DNA of 64,000 nt from Yaniella flava (lineage in GTDB: Bacteria > Actinomycetota > Actinomycetes > Actinomycetales > Micrococcaceae), in NCBI RefSeq assembly GCF_039529295.1, contig NZ_BAAAMN010000029.1, positions 41,654 through 105,653 of the forward strand, read 5' to 3'. The notes under the pieces were generated by a model that saw nothing but the letters and a program-made list of their open reading frames with translations, made no database searches and was not told the DNA's origin. The position numbers were made by a program, and so were the translations under genes. Shown one piece after another: positions 33,757 through 42,049 of the stretch; position 1 is the first letter of the stretch, and every line of letters starts with the position of its first letter.

Positions 33757-36675
33757 ATGGCGACACGTACTTCCCCTGACCGTTCGTCGAAGAATAAGTC
33801 AACTTCGAAATCGAAAAAGACGACTGCGACAACGGAAGAAACACCTTACAACGTTACTGAGACCACCCAACCGTGGGTGGTTCGGGCGATCACGCGATTT
33901 TGGTCCGCGATGGCCACCCCCTTCGGTGGTGCCGTGCGCAAAATGGGCCCCGACGTTGCCATACCGGCCCAACAGCGCCGTGATGGGACAGGCTTTTTCG
34001 TCCTCATTCTCGCGTTGGTCATTGCCTGGACCATGTGGTGGGCACCAGCCAGTGATCCCGCAGTAGGGTCATTCATATTCCATATTGTGGCCGGTACCTT
34101 CGGTTGGTTCTCCATCCTGCTCCCACTGGTCTTACTAATCATCGCCGTACGTTTCTTCCGGTTCCCACAAGCCGATAGTGCCAATGGTCGGATCTTTTTT
34201 GGCCTGGCGTTTGCTACTGTTGCCGGCTCCGGCATCAGCCAACTGGTCTTCGAGAATCCATCCATGGGTGCCACCATGGAAGAGAAACTTACCTCCGGCG
34301 GCGTGGTGGGTTACCTCGTAGTGGACCCCCTGGCAACGCTGGTGACACCGGTACCGGTATGGATCTTGATGATTGTCATCGCGTTCTTCTCGGTCTTGGT
34401 CATCACAGCCACGCCGGTGGGAAGAATTCCCTCACGTATCGTCGGTGCCTACCACTGGCTCACCGGACAAGATGCGGTCACCACGACCTCAACCGAAGAC
34501 ACCGCGTATGACGAGCCACAACGCACCCACGATGACCACGATCAGTCATACCTCTACGAACACGAACGTGCGCCCAAAGAGAAGAAACGTCCCGGATTTT
34601 TCGCCCGACTCTTCGGTGCGAAGCCGACTGATGACGTGGACGCATCGGGGCAACCATTAGCCGGAGACGAAGCATACGCCTCCGCTGTTATTGATGACGG
34701 TAAACCCGCCGTTGAAATTTTGGACGAGTCCGATGAGGCGCCCAGCGCCGTCCCGCGGCCACAGACCAATCACGGGACCCAGGTTATGGACTTTGGCTCC
34801 TTATTCGATGCTGAAGCCGAGGTGGAGGGCGACGAATCCGCCACCGAAGCATACGGTGATATTGCACAAGGTGCCACACCGGAATCGACCGAGCCCACGG
34901 TTCCAGCTGGTGTTCGCCGTCCAACCGCTGACGAACTCGCGTTGCAACAGGCTCGTGAGGATGCCGGCCTCGCCGAGCAGGCCGCTCAGGTACCTGCCGC
35001 TGAAGTCTCGAAACCGGTGGCCAATATGCCCCCGATTCCAGCGCGCTCCGAACAGTTAGAACTCGACGGTGATGTCACCTACACCCTGCCAACAATCGAT
35101 ATGCTGCCGCAAGGGCCACCGCCGAAAGAGCGCTCTGAGGTCAACGATCGGGTTGTTGCAGCGCTGAATACGGTCTTTGAACAATTCAAAGTGGAAGCCG
35201 AAGTCACCGGCTTCTCCCGTGGTCCAACGGTCACCCGCTACGAAGTCGAGGTCGCCCCGGGGACGAAGGTGGAAAAAGTCACCAACCTGGAGCGCAACAT
35301 CGCTTACGCGGTCGCCTCAACTGATGTGCGCGTGCTGTCACCCATCCCGGGCAAATCGGCGATCGGCGTAGAGATTCCCAACACCGATAAAGAAATCGTG
35401 GCACTGGGTGACGTCATGCGGTCCAACGCAGCGCGCAAAACAGAACACCCCATGGTCATGGGAGTCGGTAAGGACGTTGAGGGCGGCTATGTGATGGCCA
35501 ACTTGGCCAAAATGCCGCACTTGCTCGTCGCTGGTGCAACCGGTGCAGGTAAATCAGCGTTTGTGAACTCCATGATCACCTCAATTTTAATGCGGGCAAC
35601 CCCCGACGATGTCCGCATGGTGTTGGTCGACCCGAAACGTGTCGAGCTCACAGCCTATGAAGGCGTGCCACACTTGGTCACGCCAATCATTACCAACCCC
35701 AAAAAGGCATCCGAAGTGCTGCAATGGGTCGTTGAAGAGATGGACACCCGCTATGACGACTTGGCCCACTTCGGGTTCAAACATATTGATGATTTCAATA
35801 ATGCGGTGCGTGCCGGAAAAGTCGAGTTGCCACCTGATTCCAAACGCAAGCTGAAACCGTATCCATACCTGCTGGTGATCATCGACGAACTCGCAGATTT
35901 GATGATGGTCGCCCCACGAGACGTTGAAGATGCCGTCGTGAGAATCACCCAGCTTGCCCGTGCAGCCGGTATACACCTGGTGCTGGCAACACAGCGGCCA
36001 TCCGTCGATGTGGTCACCGGGCTCATTAAGGCCAATGTGCCCTCACGTTTGGCCTTTTCGACATCATCAGTGACCGACTCGCGAGTCGTGCTCGACCAGC
36101 CCGGTGCTGAGAAACTGTTGGGACAAGGTGACGCCCTGTTCTTGCCCATGGGGAAATCAAAGCCGATGCGTGTTCAGGGTGCCTGGGTCAACGAGTCAGA
36201 AATTCGAGACGTCGTTGATCACGTGAAGTCCCAGATGCAGGTTCAATACCGTGACGATGTACTGCCGGAGAAACAGGCGAAAGTTATCGACGAGGACATT
36301 GGAGATGACCTCGAAGACCTCCTCCAGGCCATCGAACTCGTGGTGACCTCACAATTTGGCTCAACTTCAATGTTGCAGCGCAAATTGCGAGTCGGATTTG
36401 CTCGTGCAGGTCGTCTCATGGATCTCATGGAGTCCCGCGGTGTCGTTGGACCCTCAGAAGGATCAAAAGCTCGCGACGTCTTGGTGAAACCAGACGAGTT
36501 GGCAGACGTCATCGGCAATATTAAAGGCGATGACACCCCATCGGCGGTCCCAGACCAAGTTGAACCCGCAGCAACACAAGCCTTCGATACACCGGTGGAG
36601 ACTGACACACCGGACTACTATGACCCCAGCGACGACAGCGAATCCGAGGACGCATGGCAGCTCACGGGCAGGTAA
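33757..36675 (+). CDS. ftsK: DNA translocase FtsK
   Basis: 972 aa motor for chromosome dimer resolution and segregation at the septum. N-terminal membrane domain with about four transmembrane segments (roughly 75-230), an acidic Pro-rich linker to about 440, then the RecA-like motor: Walker A GATGAGKS about 595-602, Walker B region LLVIIDELADLMM, and the C-terminal gamma winged helix (about 865-930: TSQFGSTSMLQRKLRVGFARAGRLMDLME) that reads polar KOPS sequences. Overlaps pgsA by 22 bp. Confidence 0.96.
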   Translation: MATRTSPDRSSKNKSTSKSKKTTATTEETPYNVTETTQPWVVRAITRFWSAMATPFGGAVRKMGPDVAIPAQQRRDGTGFFVLILALVIAWTMWWAPASDPAVGSFIFHIVAGTFGWFSILLPLVLLIIAVRFFRFPQADSANGRIFFGLAFATVAGSGISQLVFENPSMGATMEEKLTSGGVVGYLVVDPLATLVTPVPVWILMIVIAFFSVLVITATPVGRIPSRIVGAYHWLTGQDAVTTTSTEDTAYDEPQRTHDDHDQSYLYEHERAPKEKKRPGFFARLFGAKPTDDVDASGQPLAGDEAYASAVIDDGKPAVEILDESDEAPSAVPRPQTNHGTQVMDFGSLFDAEAEVEGDESATEAYGDIAQGATPESTEPTVPAGVRRPTADELALQQAREDAGLAEQAAQVPAAEVSKPVANMPPIPARSEQLELDGDVTYTLPTIDMLPQGPPPKERSEVNDRVVAALNTVFEQFKVEAEVTGFSRGPTVTRYEVEVAPGTKVEKVTNLERNIAYAVASTDVRVLSPIPGKSAIGVEIPNTDKEIVALGDVMRSNAARKTEHPMVMGVGKDVEGGYVMANLAKMPHLLVAGATGAGKSAFVNSMITSILMRATPDDVRMVLVDPKRVELTAYEGVPHLVTPIITNPKKASEVLQWVVEEMDTRYDDLAHFGFKHIDDFNNAVRAGKVELPPDSKRKLKPYPYLLVIIDELADLMMVAPRDVEDAVVRITQLARAAGIHLVLATQRPSVDVVTGLIKANVPSRLAFSTSSVTDSRVVLDQPGAEKLLGQGDALFLPMGKSKPMRVQGAWVNESEIRDVVDHVKSQMQVQYRDDVLPEKQAKVIDEDIGDDLEDLLQAIELVVTSQFGSTSMLQRKLRVGFARAGRLMDLMESRGVVGPSEGSKARDVLVKPDELADVIGNIKGDDTPSAVPDQVEPAATQAFDTPVETDTPDYYDPSDDSESEDAWQLTGR

Positions 36676-37253
36676 GTGCATTCAATCTTCCAAATGTGCT
36701 CACCAGCGTTCGCATCCTGTTGGTCCCGTTCTTCGTTTGGGCTCTTTGGGAATCGGGTACATTCGGCGAAGACTCCATGCAGGCGCGCTGGGTAGCAGTC
36801 GCGATTTTTGCTGTGGCCATGTACACTGACAAGCTCGACGGCGATATCGCCAGAGCTCGAGGGCTGGTCACAAATTTTGGGAAAATCGCCGACCCCATCG
36901 CTGATAAGTTTCTTACCGGGGCCGCATGGATCACCATGTCCCTGCTCGAAGAAATTTGGTGGTGGATCACGATTGTGATCTTGCTGCGTGAGTGGGGGAT
37001 AACTCTCATGCGGTTGGTTATGTTGCGGTCCAAGGTCATGCCGGCGAGCCGCGGCGGGAAAATCAAGACCGTGCTGCAAACTGTCGGCATCCTCGCGTTG
37101 CTTCTGCCGCTTGCGGCGTTTGTTGGCACCTGGTGGCTCTGGTTCGGATGGGTCATTGTCTTCGCGGCCATGCTGGTGACATTAGTGACCGGTCTCGACT
37201 ATGTCATTAAGGCCATCAGAGCACCCAGGGAAGACTCAGCCGTGGGCAACTAG
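36654..37253 (+). CDS. pgsA: CDP-diacylglycerol-glycerol-3-phosphate phosphatidyltransferase
   Basis: 199 aa membrane enzyme, makes phosphatidylglycerophosphate from the CdsA product. The CDP-alcohol phosphotransferase signature is present as DKLDGDIARARGLVTNFGK then IADPIADK (pattern D-G-x2-A-R-x8-G-x3-D-x3-D). About five membrane segments. Overlaps ftsK by 22 bp and precedes cinA, as usual in Micrococcales. Could also be PgsA2-type; the exact acceptor is inferred from synteny. Confidence 0.9.
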   Translation: MAAHGQVSAFNLPNVLTSVRILLVPFFVWALWESGTFGEDSMQARWVAVAIFAVAMYTDKLDGDIARARGLVTNFGKIADPIADKFLTGAAWITMSLLEEIWWWITIVILLREWGITLMRLVMLRSKVMPASRGGKIKTVLQTVGILALLLPLAAFVGTWWLWFGWVIVFAAMLVTLVTGLDYVIKAIRAPREDSAVGN

Positions 37254-37266
37254 ATAGGCAGGAACC

Positions 37267-37749
37267 ATGCACGACCTTACCGATTTCACAGAAATTGTTG
37301 GACAGTTATCACACCAGAATCTTTCCATCGCCACGGCCGAATCGCTGACGGCTGGAATGTTGAGCTCAGCCATAGCCGACGTGCCGGGGGCATCGGCTGT
37401 ATTCCACGGTGGGATCGTAGCCTATAACAACAACATCAAGCATCGACTGCTAGGTGTCTCTGTGGATACGTTGGCCTCTCGCGGGGCAGTTGACTCCGAC
37501 ACAGCAAAACAAATGGCTCACGGTGCTCGTCAGCGGTTTCAAACTGATATCGGCATATCGACCACGGGGGTCGCCGGGCCAGACCCGTCGGAAGGCAAAG
37601 CGGTCGGCTTGACGTTCATCGCGCTGGCATCAGAGGAAAACACAACCGTGAAATTGCTGCGTTTCGATGGCAACCGAGACCACAATCGACGTGCCACGGT
37701 GGCAGCGTGCGTCCAGCTGATGGCAGAATGGCTTGCAGAGCAAAAATGA
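37267..37749 (+). CDS. cinA: CinA-type nicotinamide-nucleotide amidase
   Basis: 160 aa, only the C-terminal CinA/PncC domain: ATAESLTAGMLSSAI (catalytic Ser/Thr region), GGIVAYNNNIKHRLLGV and GISTTGVAGPDPSEGKAVGL. Deamidates NMN in the pyridine nucleotide salvage cycle. The single-domain form is common in this family position (pgsA-cinA-clgR). AGGAACC upstream of ATG. Confidence 0.9.
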   Translation: MHDLTDFTEIVGQLSHQNLSIATAESLTAGMLSSAIADVPGASAVFHGGIVAYNNNIKHRLLGVSVDTLASRGAVDSDTAKQMAHGARQRFQTDIGISTTGVAGPDPSEGKAVGLTFIALASEENTTVKLLRFDGNRDHNRRATVAACVQLMAEWLAEQK

Positions 37750-37813
37750 TGCTGCCCACACAACAACGCTTCGTCAGCTAACAACAGCACAACTCGGTAG
37801 GGCAAATAGTGTT

Positions 37814-37828
37814 CTATATCACATATAG
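37814..37828. promoter_or_regulatory. Palindrome CTATAT-CAC-ATATAG upstream of clgR
   Basis: 6-bp perfect arms with 3-bp spacer in an AT-rich patch about 150 bp before clgR. Possible operator or UP-like element; regulator unknown. Confidence 0.3.
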
Positions 37829-37856
37829 CTGGGTTTGGGAAGAAATTTAAAAGAAA

Positions 37857-37875
37857 TTGTTCCAATGGGGAACAA
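37857..37875. promoter_or_regulatory. Palindrome TTGTTCC-N5-GGAACAA upstream of clgR
   Basis: Perfect 7-bp arms, 5-bp spacer, about 100 bp before clgR. It differs from both the actinobacterial LexA box (GAAC-N4-GTTC) and the ClgR box (CGC-type), so the binding protein is unknown. Confidence 0.4.
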
Positions 37876-37971
37876 ATTCGACAACACCCATGTTGTGTAA
37901 TGGTAGAAGGTCTTAGAATCTTGCGCCCGCCGGGCACAGATTCGTATTGATACAGGAGATGGTGGATAAAT

Positions 37972-38406
37972 ATGATGAGAGAACCAGTCGTTGTTAATGG
38001 TGTAACCCGTTGGCTGAAAGCTGGCGAATCCTTGAATCAGCAGAACGAAGCCAAGGAACCCACTGTTCCTGTCCTGCGTGAAGAAATTGGCTACGTCCTA
38101 CGTGACGTCCGTCAGCGCCAGGGTCGCACTCTCCGCGAAGTGTCACATGATGCTCGTGTATCGCTGGGTTACCTCTCCGAAGTTGAACGCGGACAGAAGG
38201 AAGCATCATCTGAGCTACTCAGTGCCATTACTGCCGCACTTGATATTCCGCTTTCAGTCATGCTGCGTGAAGTCTCGGACCGTATCGCGGTCGAAGAAGC
38301 AGTCCAGATTCCGGATACGATCCCGGCTGAACTCGCTCACCGATACGCGCAGCAACAACAGCAGGGACCCGGCTACAACCGTGGTGACCAACTCGCAAAT
38401 CGCTAG
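37972..38406 (+). CDS. clgR: ClgR-like XRE family regulator
   Basis: 144 aa. HTH_XRE domain at about 36-92: RDVRQRQGRTLREVSHDARVSLGYLSEVERGQKEASSELL. By synteny (cinA-clgR-recA) and by the SLGYLSEVERG recognition region this is the ClgR family, activator of clp protease, ptrB and often recX/hflX genes in corynebacteria and streptomycetes. C-terminal Gln-rich tail (RYAQQQQQGPGYN). Followed by a strong terminator. Target genes here are not demonstrated. Confidence 0.82.
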   Translation: MMREPVVVNGVTRWLKAGESLNQQNEAKEPTVPVLREEIGYVLRDVRQRQGRTLREVSHDARVSLGYLSEVERGQKEASSELLSAITAALDIPLSVMLREVSDRIAVEEAVQIPDTIPAELAHRYAQQQQQGPGYNRGDQLANR

Positions 38407-38438
38407 ACTTTCGACGACACGTCGCGATTCTTGAAACA

Positions 38439-38477
38439 GGCCGCAAGCTCTTACAGTACGGTAAAGAGCTTGCGGCC
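38439..38477 (+). terminator. 14-bp terminator hairpin after clgR
   Basis: GGCCGCAAGCTCTT (38439-38452) and its exact complement (38464-38477), 11-nt loop, 33 bp after the clgR stop. Followed by TTGATCTATG, a weak T-tract. Confidence 0.75.
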
Positions 38478-38514
38478 TTGATCTATGCCCACACCAACGC
38501 GAAGAGGTAACGAC

Positions 38515-38745
38515 ATGAGAGAATCGCAATTCTGGACCCTCATGGAAGACGAATTTGGTTCAGCAAACGCAGGGATCATCGCCAGTTCACTCGAACTGCC
38601 AGGACTGAAAGGTACTGCTCAAACGGCGCTGGCCACCGGCATAGCGCCGAGAGACGTCTGGGCAGCTGTGTGTGATCTCCACGAGATACCCACAGCGCGA
38701 CGACTCGGCAGAGATATTGAACCCCGTGACACAGGTGCTGCGTAA
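38515..38745 (+). CDS. DUF3046 protein
   Basis: 76 aa. Matches DUF3046, a small actinobacterial protein always found next to recA: MRESQFWTLMEDEFGSANA at the start and IAPRDVWAAVCDLHEIP in the second half. Start at ATG 38515, where AGAGGTAACGAC provides the ribosome-binding site; the upstream in-frame codons are not conserved. Function unknown. Confidence 0.85.
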   Translation: MRESQFWTLMEDEFGSANAGIIASSLELPGLKGTAQTALATGIAPRDVWAAVCDLHEIPTARRLGRDIEPRDTGAA

Positions 38746-38797
38746 CACCTTCCGACACGCCGCCCAATGTTCGATATTCCCAGGTGAGTTTGTAGAA

Positions 38798-38806
38798 TTA
38801 TCCACA
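38798..38806 (+). promoter_or_regulatory. DnaA box 1 (TTATCCACA) upstream of recA
   Basis: Perfect match to the strong DnaA box. 42 bp (four helical turns) before the second identical box in the same orientation. Confidence 0.55.
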
Positions 38807-38839
38807 GGTTGCCGCCTAGCTCTCTCTGCCGTATCTGGG

Positions 38840-38848
38840 TTATCCACA
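38840..38848 (+). promoter_or_regulatory. DnaA box 2 (TTATCCACA) upstream of recA
   Basis: Second perfect copy, same orientation, 39 bp before the predicted -10 of recA, placed where an activator would sit. Confidence 0.55.
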
Positions 38849-38869
38849 ATTTGGATGAGTTGGCTTATC

Positions 38870-38892
38870 GTGTCCGCGAAGGTTCTTAGACT
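38870..38892 (+). promoter_or_regulatory. recA promoter, RecA-NDp/PafBC-like
   Basis: GTGTCCGCG (38870-38878), exactly 8 bp spacer, then TAGACT (38887-38892). The mycobacterial LexA-independent DNA-damage promoter reads TTGTCRGTG-N8-TAnnnT; the match is 6 of 9 in the upstream element with exact spacing and a perfect -10. No complete LexA box (GAAC-N4-GTTC) is seen upstream; only a half-site GTTCGA at 38769-38774. Confidence 0.5.
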
Positions 38893-38950
38893 GTAGAACA
38901 TGGCAGCAAGCTAGTATGGCCTGCGATCGACAATTCAAGGAGTACACCGT

Positions 38951-40000
38951 ATGTCTTCAAATACCAACCGCGATAAGGCACTAGATGCAGCACTCGCTCA
39001 AATCGATAAGAGTTACGGCAAAGGCTCGATTATGCGCCTCGGCGATGATGTCCGGGCACCAATTGAAGTGATTCCTACGGGGTCAGTGGGCCTTGATATC
39101 GCGCTGGGTATTGGTGGTCTGCCGCGTGGTCGTGTAGTCGAAATTTACGGTCCGGAATCATCAGGTAAGACAACTGTTGCGCTCCATGCTGTTGCCGAAG
39201 CACAACGCCAAGGTGGCATTGCAGCATTTATTGACGCTGAACATGCTTTGGACCCGGAATACGCTAAGAAGCTGGGCGTTGATACGGATGCGCTGCTCGT
39301 ATCACAGCCAGATACCGGTGAGCAGGCATTGGAAATCATGGACATGCTGATTGGTTCCGGTGCGCTAGACATCGTCGTGATTGACTCGGTCGCAGCCCTG
39401 GTGCCACGTGCCGAAATTGAAGGCGAAATGGGAGACTCCCACGTTGGTCTGCAAGCTCGTCTTATGTCCCAAGCGCTGCGAAAAATTACTGGCCGACTCT
39501 CACAGTCCAAGACCACCGCAATGTTTATCAACCAGCTACGCGAAAAAGTTGGCGTCTTCTTCGGGTCACCAGAGACGACCACCGGTGGTAAAGCTCTGAA
39601 ATTCTATTCCTCTGTGCGTATCGATATTCGGCGTATCGAAACTTTGAAGGAAGCTGGCAACCCTGTTGGTAACCGCACACGGGCAAAGATCGTCAAGAAC
39701 AAAATGGCCCCACCGTTCAAACAGGCTGAATTCGACATCCTGTACGGTGTTGGTATTTCTCGCGAAGGCAGTCTCCTCGATATGGGCGTCGAACACAACA
39801 TTGTGAAGAAATCCGGTGCCTGGTACACCTACGATGGCGATCAACTTGGACAGGGCAAGGAAAACTCTCGACGCTTCTTGAAAGATAACCCGGATCTTGC
39901 CCTCGAGATTGAAGAACGCATCAAATCCGCTATGGGTCTTGGGGCCGAAGCCGTAGAGGACGATGAAGAAGTCGAGTTGAAAGCTGTCAAAGACGGCTAA
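38951..40000 (+). CDS. recA: Recombinase A
   Basis: 349 aa strand-exchange protein. Walker A GPESSGKTT at about 66-74, Walker B region DIVVIDSVAAL, loop L1 EGEMGDSHVGLQARLMSQALRK, loop L2 INQLREKVGVFFGSPETTTGGKALKFY. No intein. AAGGAG at 38938-38943 precedes the ATG. Forms an operon with recX (5 bp gap). Upstream control region is unusual, see the DnaA boxes and promoter entries. Confidence 0.98.
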   Translation: MSSNTNRDKALDAALAQIDKSYGKGSIMRLGDDVRAPIEVIPTGSVGLDIALGIGGLPRGRVVEIYGPESSGKTTVALHAVAEAQRQGGIAAFIDAEHALDPEYAKKLGVDTDALLVSQPDTGEQALEIMDMLIGSGALDIVVIDSVAALVPRAEIEGEMGDSHVGLQARLMSQALRKITGRLSQSKTTAMFINQLREKVGVFFGSPETTTGGKALKFYSSVRIDIRRIETLKEAGNPVGNRTRAKIVKNKMAPPFKQAEFDILYGVGISREGSLLDMGVEHNIVKKSGAWYTYDGDQLGQGKENSRRFLKDNPDLALEIEERIKSAMGLGAEAVEDDEEVELKAVKDG

Positions 40001-40005
40001 GCCCC

Positions 40006-40542
40006 ATGCAGGAACAGGACGATGATAAGACCGATCTGCAGCAGCAGGCGCGAAATATCATATTGCGTCAGCTGGCTGCTGCGCCCAAAACTCGACATCA
40101 GTTAGCGGAAAAACTTCGCCAACGAGAGATCCCTGAGCAGGTCATTGAAGAAGTCTTAGATCGCTTCGAAGAAGTTGAGTTGATCGACGATGCTTTGTTT
40201 GCTGAAAGTTGGGTTCGTTCGCGACATCGCTCAAAAGGGTTGGCCCGCCGCGCATTAAGCATGGAGCTGCGCCAACGCGGAGTTGATGACGAAAGCACCG
40301 AGATTGCCCTGGAACAGTTATCAGACGAAGACGAACGGGCCAAAGCACACGAGTTGGTGGTCCGAAAACTTACTCGGGCCACCGTCCCGTCATCAACAGA
40401 TCCCGACGACCGCAAACAACACGATAGAATGGTGCGACGCCTGGTAGGCATGTTGTCTAGAAAAGGCTACGCACCAGGTCTCGCGTTCAGTATCGTGACT
40501 GATGCTATGAACGCACACGACCTTGATACCCTCGAAGAATGA
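40006..40542 (+). CDS. recX: RecA regulator RecX
   Basis: 178 aa. Three-helix RecX repeats: LAAAPKTRHQLAEKLRQREIPEQVIEEVLDRFEEVELIDDALFAESWVRSR is split across the first two, and LSRKGYAPGLAFSIVTDAM ends the protein. Limits RecA filament activity. Begins 5 bp after recA; miaB follows after 7 bp. The ATG lies inside GCCCCATGCAGG with no strong ribosome-binding site, suggesting coupling with recA. Confidence 0.92.
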   Translation: MQEQDDDKTDLQQQARNIILRQLAAAPKTRHQLAEKLRQREIPEQVIEEVLDRFEEVELIDDALFAESWVRSRHRSKGLARRALSMELRQRGVDDESTEIALEQLSDEDERAKAHELVVRKLTRATVPSSTDPDDRKQHDRMVRRLVGMLSRKGYAPGLAFSIVTDAMNAHDLDTLEE

Positions 40543-40549
40543 AAACACT

Positions 40550-42049
40550 GTGACTCAAGCTGCGATTGCACCCACCACACAACGCTCGTATGAGATTCGG
40601 ACGTTCGGATGCCAAATGAATGTCCACGATTCCGAGAGAATTTCTGGTCTCTTAGAAGAACGCGGATACACAGTGGCTGATGCTGAAGCCACACCCGATC
40701 TCGTGGTATTCAATACCTGTGCAGTGCGTGAAAACGCCGCAAATAAACTCTATGGGCACCTCGGTAACCTCAAGGTCGTCAAGGATGAACATCCTGGGAT
40801 GCAAATTGCTGTAGGTGGCTGCCTGGCCCAAAAAGATCAGGACAGTATCGTTGAGCGAGCTCCCTGGGTGGATGTTGTTTTTGGCACGCACAACATCGGG
40901 TCACTCCCGGTGCTACTAGAACGTTCGCGTCACAATGAGTCTGCACAAGTCGAACTCTTGGAAGCATTGGAAACATTTCCTTCGACCTTGCCCACGAAAA
41001 GAGAGTCCAGCTACTCTGGTTGGGTTTCCATTTCGGTGGGTTGCAACAACACCTGTACGTTTTGTATCGTTCCATCCCTGCGTGGAAAAGAGAAAGATCG
41101 CAGGCCTGGAGACATTCTGTCCGAGGTACAGGCACTTGTGGACGACGGTGCCGTGGAAGTCACCTTGCTTGGTCAAAACGTGAACACTTACGGTGTGGAA
41201 TTCCGTGATCGTCAGGCTTTCTCGAAACTCCTGCGAGCCACAGGCGACATTGAAGGTCTGGAACGCGTTCGGTTTACGAGTCCGCACCCCGCATCATTTA
41301 CCGAAGATGTCATCGATGCAATGGCCGAAACTCCTAATGTTATGCCGCAGCTGCATATGCCCTTGCAATCCGGTTCAGACACGATTTTGAAAGCCATGCG
41401 TCGCTCCTATCGATCAAAACGATTTCTCGGAATTTTAGACAAAGTTCGTGAACGCATCCCACATGCGGCCGTCACGACAGATATTATCGTAGGTTTCCCG
41501 GGTGAGACTGAGGAAGATTTCCAACAGACACTAGACGTCGTGGAGGCTTCTCGATTTTCTATGGCCTACACCTTCCAATATTCTCAACGTGCAGGAACGC
41601 CTGCTGCAGAAATGGGAGACCAGATCCCAAAAGAAGTCGTGCAAGAACGCTTTGAACGCTTGGTCGCCTTACAAGATCGTATAGCGGCGGAAGAATCGGC
41701 CAAGCGCGTCGGGACAGAACAAGAAGTACTGGTCACCAACGATACCGGTGCACGAGGCGAACAAACCGGACGCCTCACTGGGCGGGCACCAGATAACCGT
41801 CTCGTGCACTTTAGCCTCCCGCACGGCGTGGAAACTCCGAGGCCCGGTGATTTCGTGACAGTGCCAATCACCGAAGCGTACTCGTATCACCTCATTGCTG
41901 ATCCGACCAGTGCAGAAGAGTATTGCGTCCGCCGCTCTCGTGCAGGAGACGCCTGGGATCGTCGGCAGGCCGAATCGTGTGGTACTGGCTCGTCGGTACC
42001 AACAGCTGGTGTCAACCTCGGGCTGCCGAGCTTGCGTGTCGACGCATAA
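40550..42049 (+). CDS. miaB: tRNA-2-methylthio-N6-dimethylallyladenosine synthase
   Basis: 499 aa radical-SAM methylthiotransferase that modifies A37 after MiaA. N-terminal cluster Cys in TFGCQMNVHD, FNTCAVREN and VGGCLAQ; radical SAM CxxxCxxC in CNNTCTFCIVP; C-terminal TRAM domain. Start taken at GTG 40550; TTG 40523, which would overlap recX, is possible. The C-terminus overlaps the miaA start by 14 bp. Confidence 0.95.
   Translation: MTQAAIAPTTQRSYEIRTFGCQMNVHDSERISGLLEERGYTVADAEATPDLVVFNTCAVRENAANKLYGHLGNLKVVKDEHPGMQIAVGGCLAQKDQDSIVERAPWVDVVFGTHNIGSLPVLLERSRHNESAQVELLEALETFPSTLPTKRESSYSGWVSISVGCNNTCTFCIVPSLRGKEKDRRPGDILSEVQALVDDGAVEVTLLGQNVNTYGVEFRDRQAFSKLLRATGDIEGLERVRFTSPHPASFTEDVIDAMAETPNVMPQLHMPLQSGSDTILKAMRRSYRSKRFLGILDKVRERIPHAAVTTDIIVGFPGETEEDFQQTLDVVEASRFSMAYTFQYSQRAGTPAAEMGDQIPKEVVQERFERLVALQDRIAAEESAKRVGTEQEVLVTNDTGARGEQTGRLTGRAPDNRLVHFSLPHGVETPRPGDFVTVPITEAYSYHLIADPTSAEEYCVRRSRAGDAWDRRQAESCGTGSSVPTAGVNLGLPSLRVDA

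Noticed and set aside
38769..38774. LexA half-site GTTCGA upstream of recA
   Set aside because: The left half of the box is missing (CGCC instead of GAAC), so it is not a convincing LexA site.
38882..38899. Inverted repeat GTTCT-N8-AGAAC upstream of recA
   Set aside because: Overlaps the -10 but has LexA half-sites in the wrong orientation and spacing; probably chance within the promoter.
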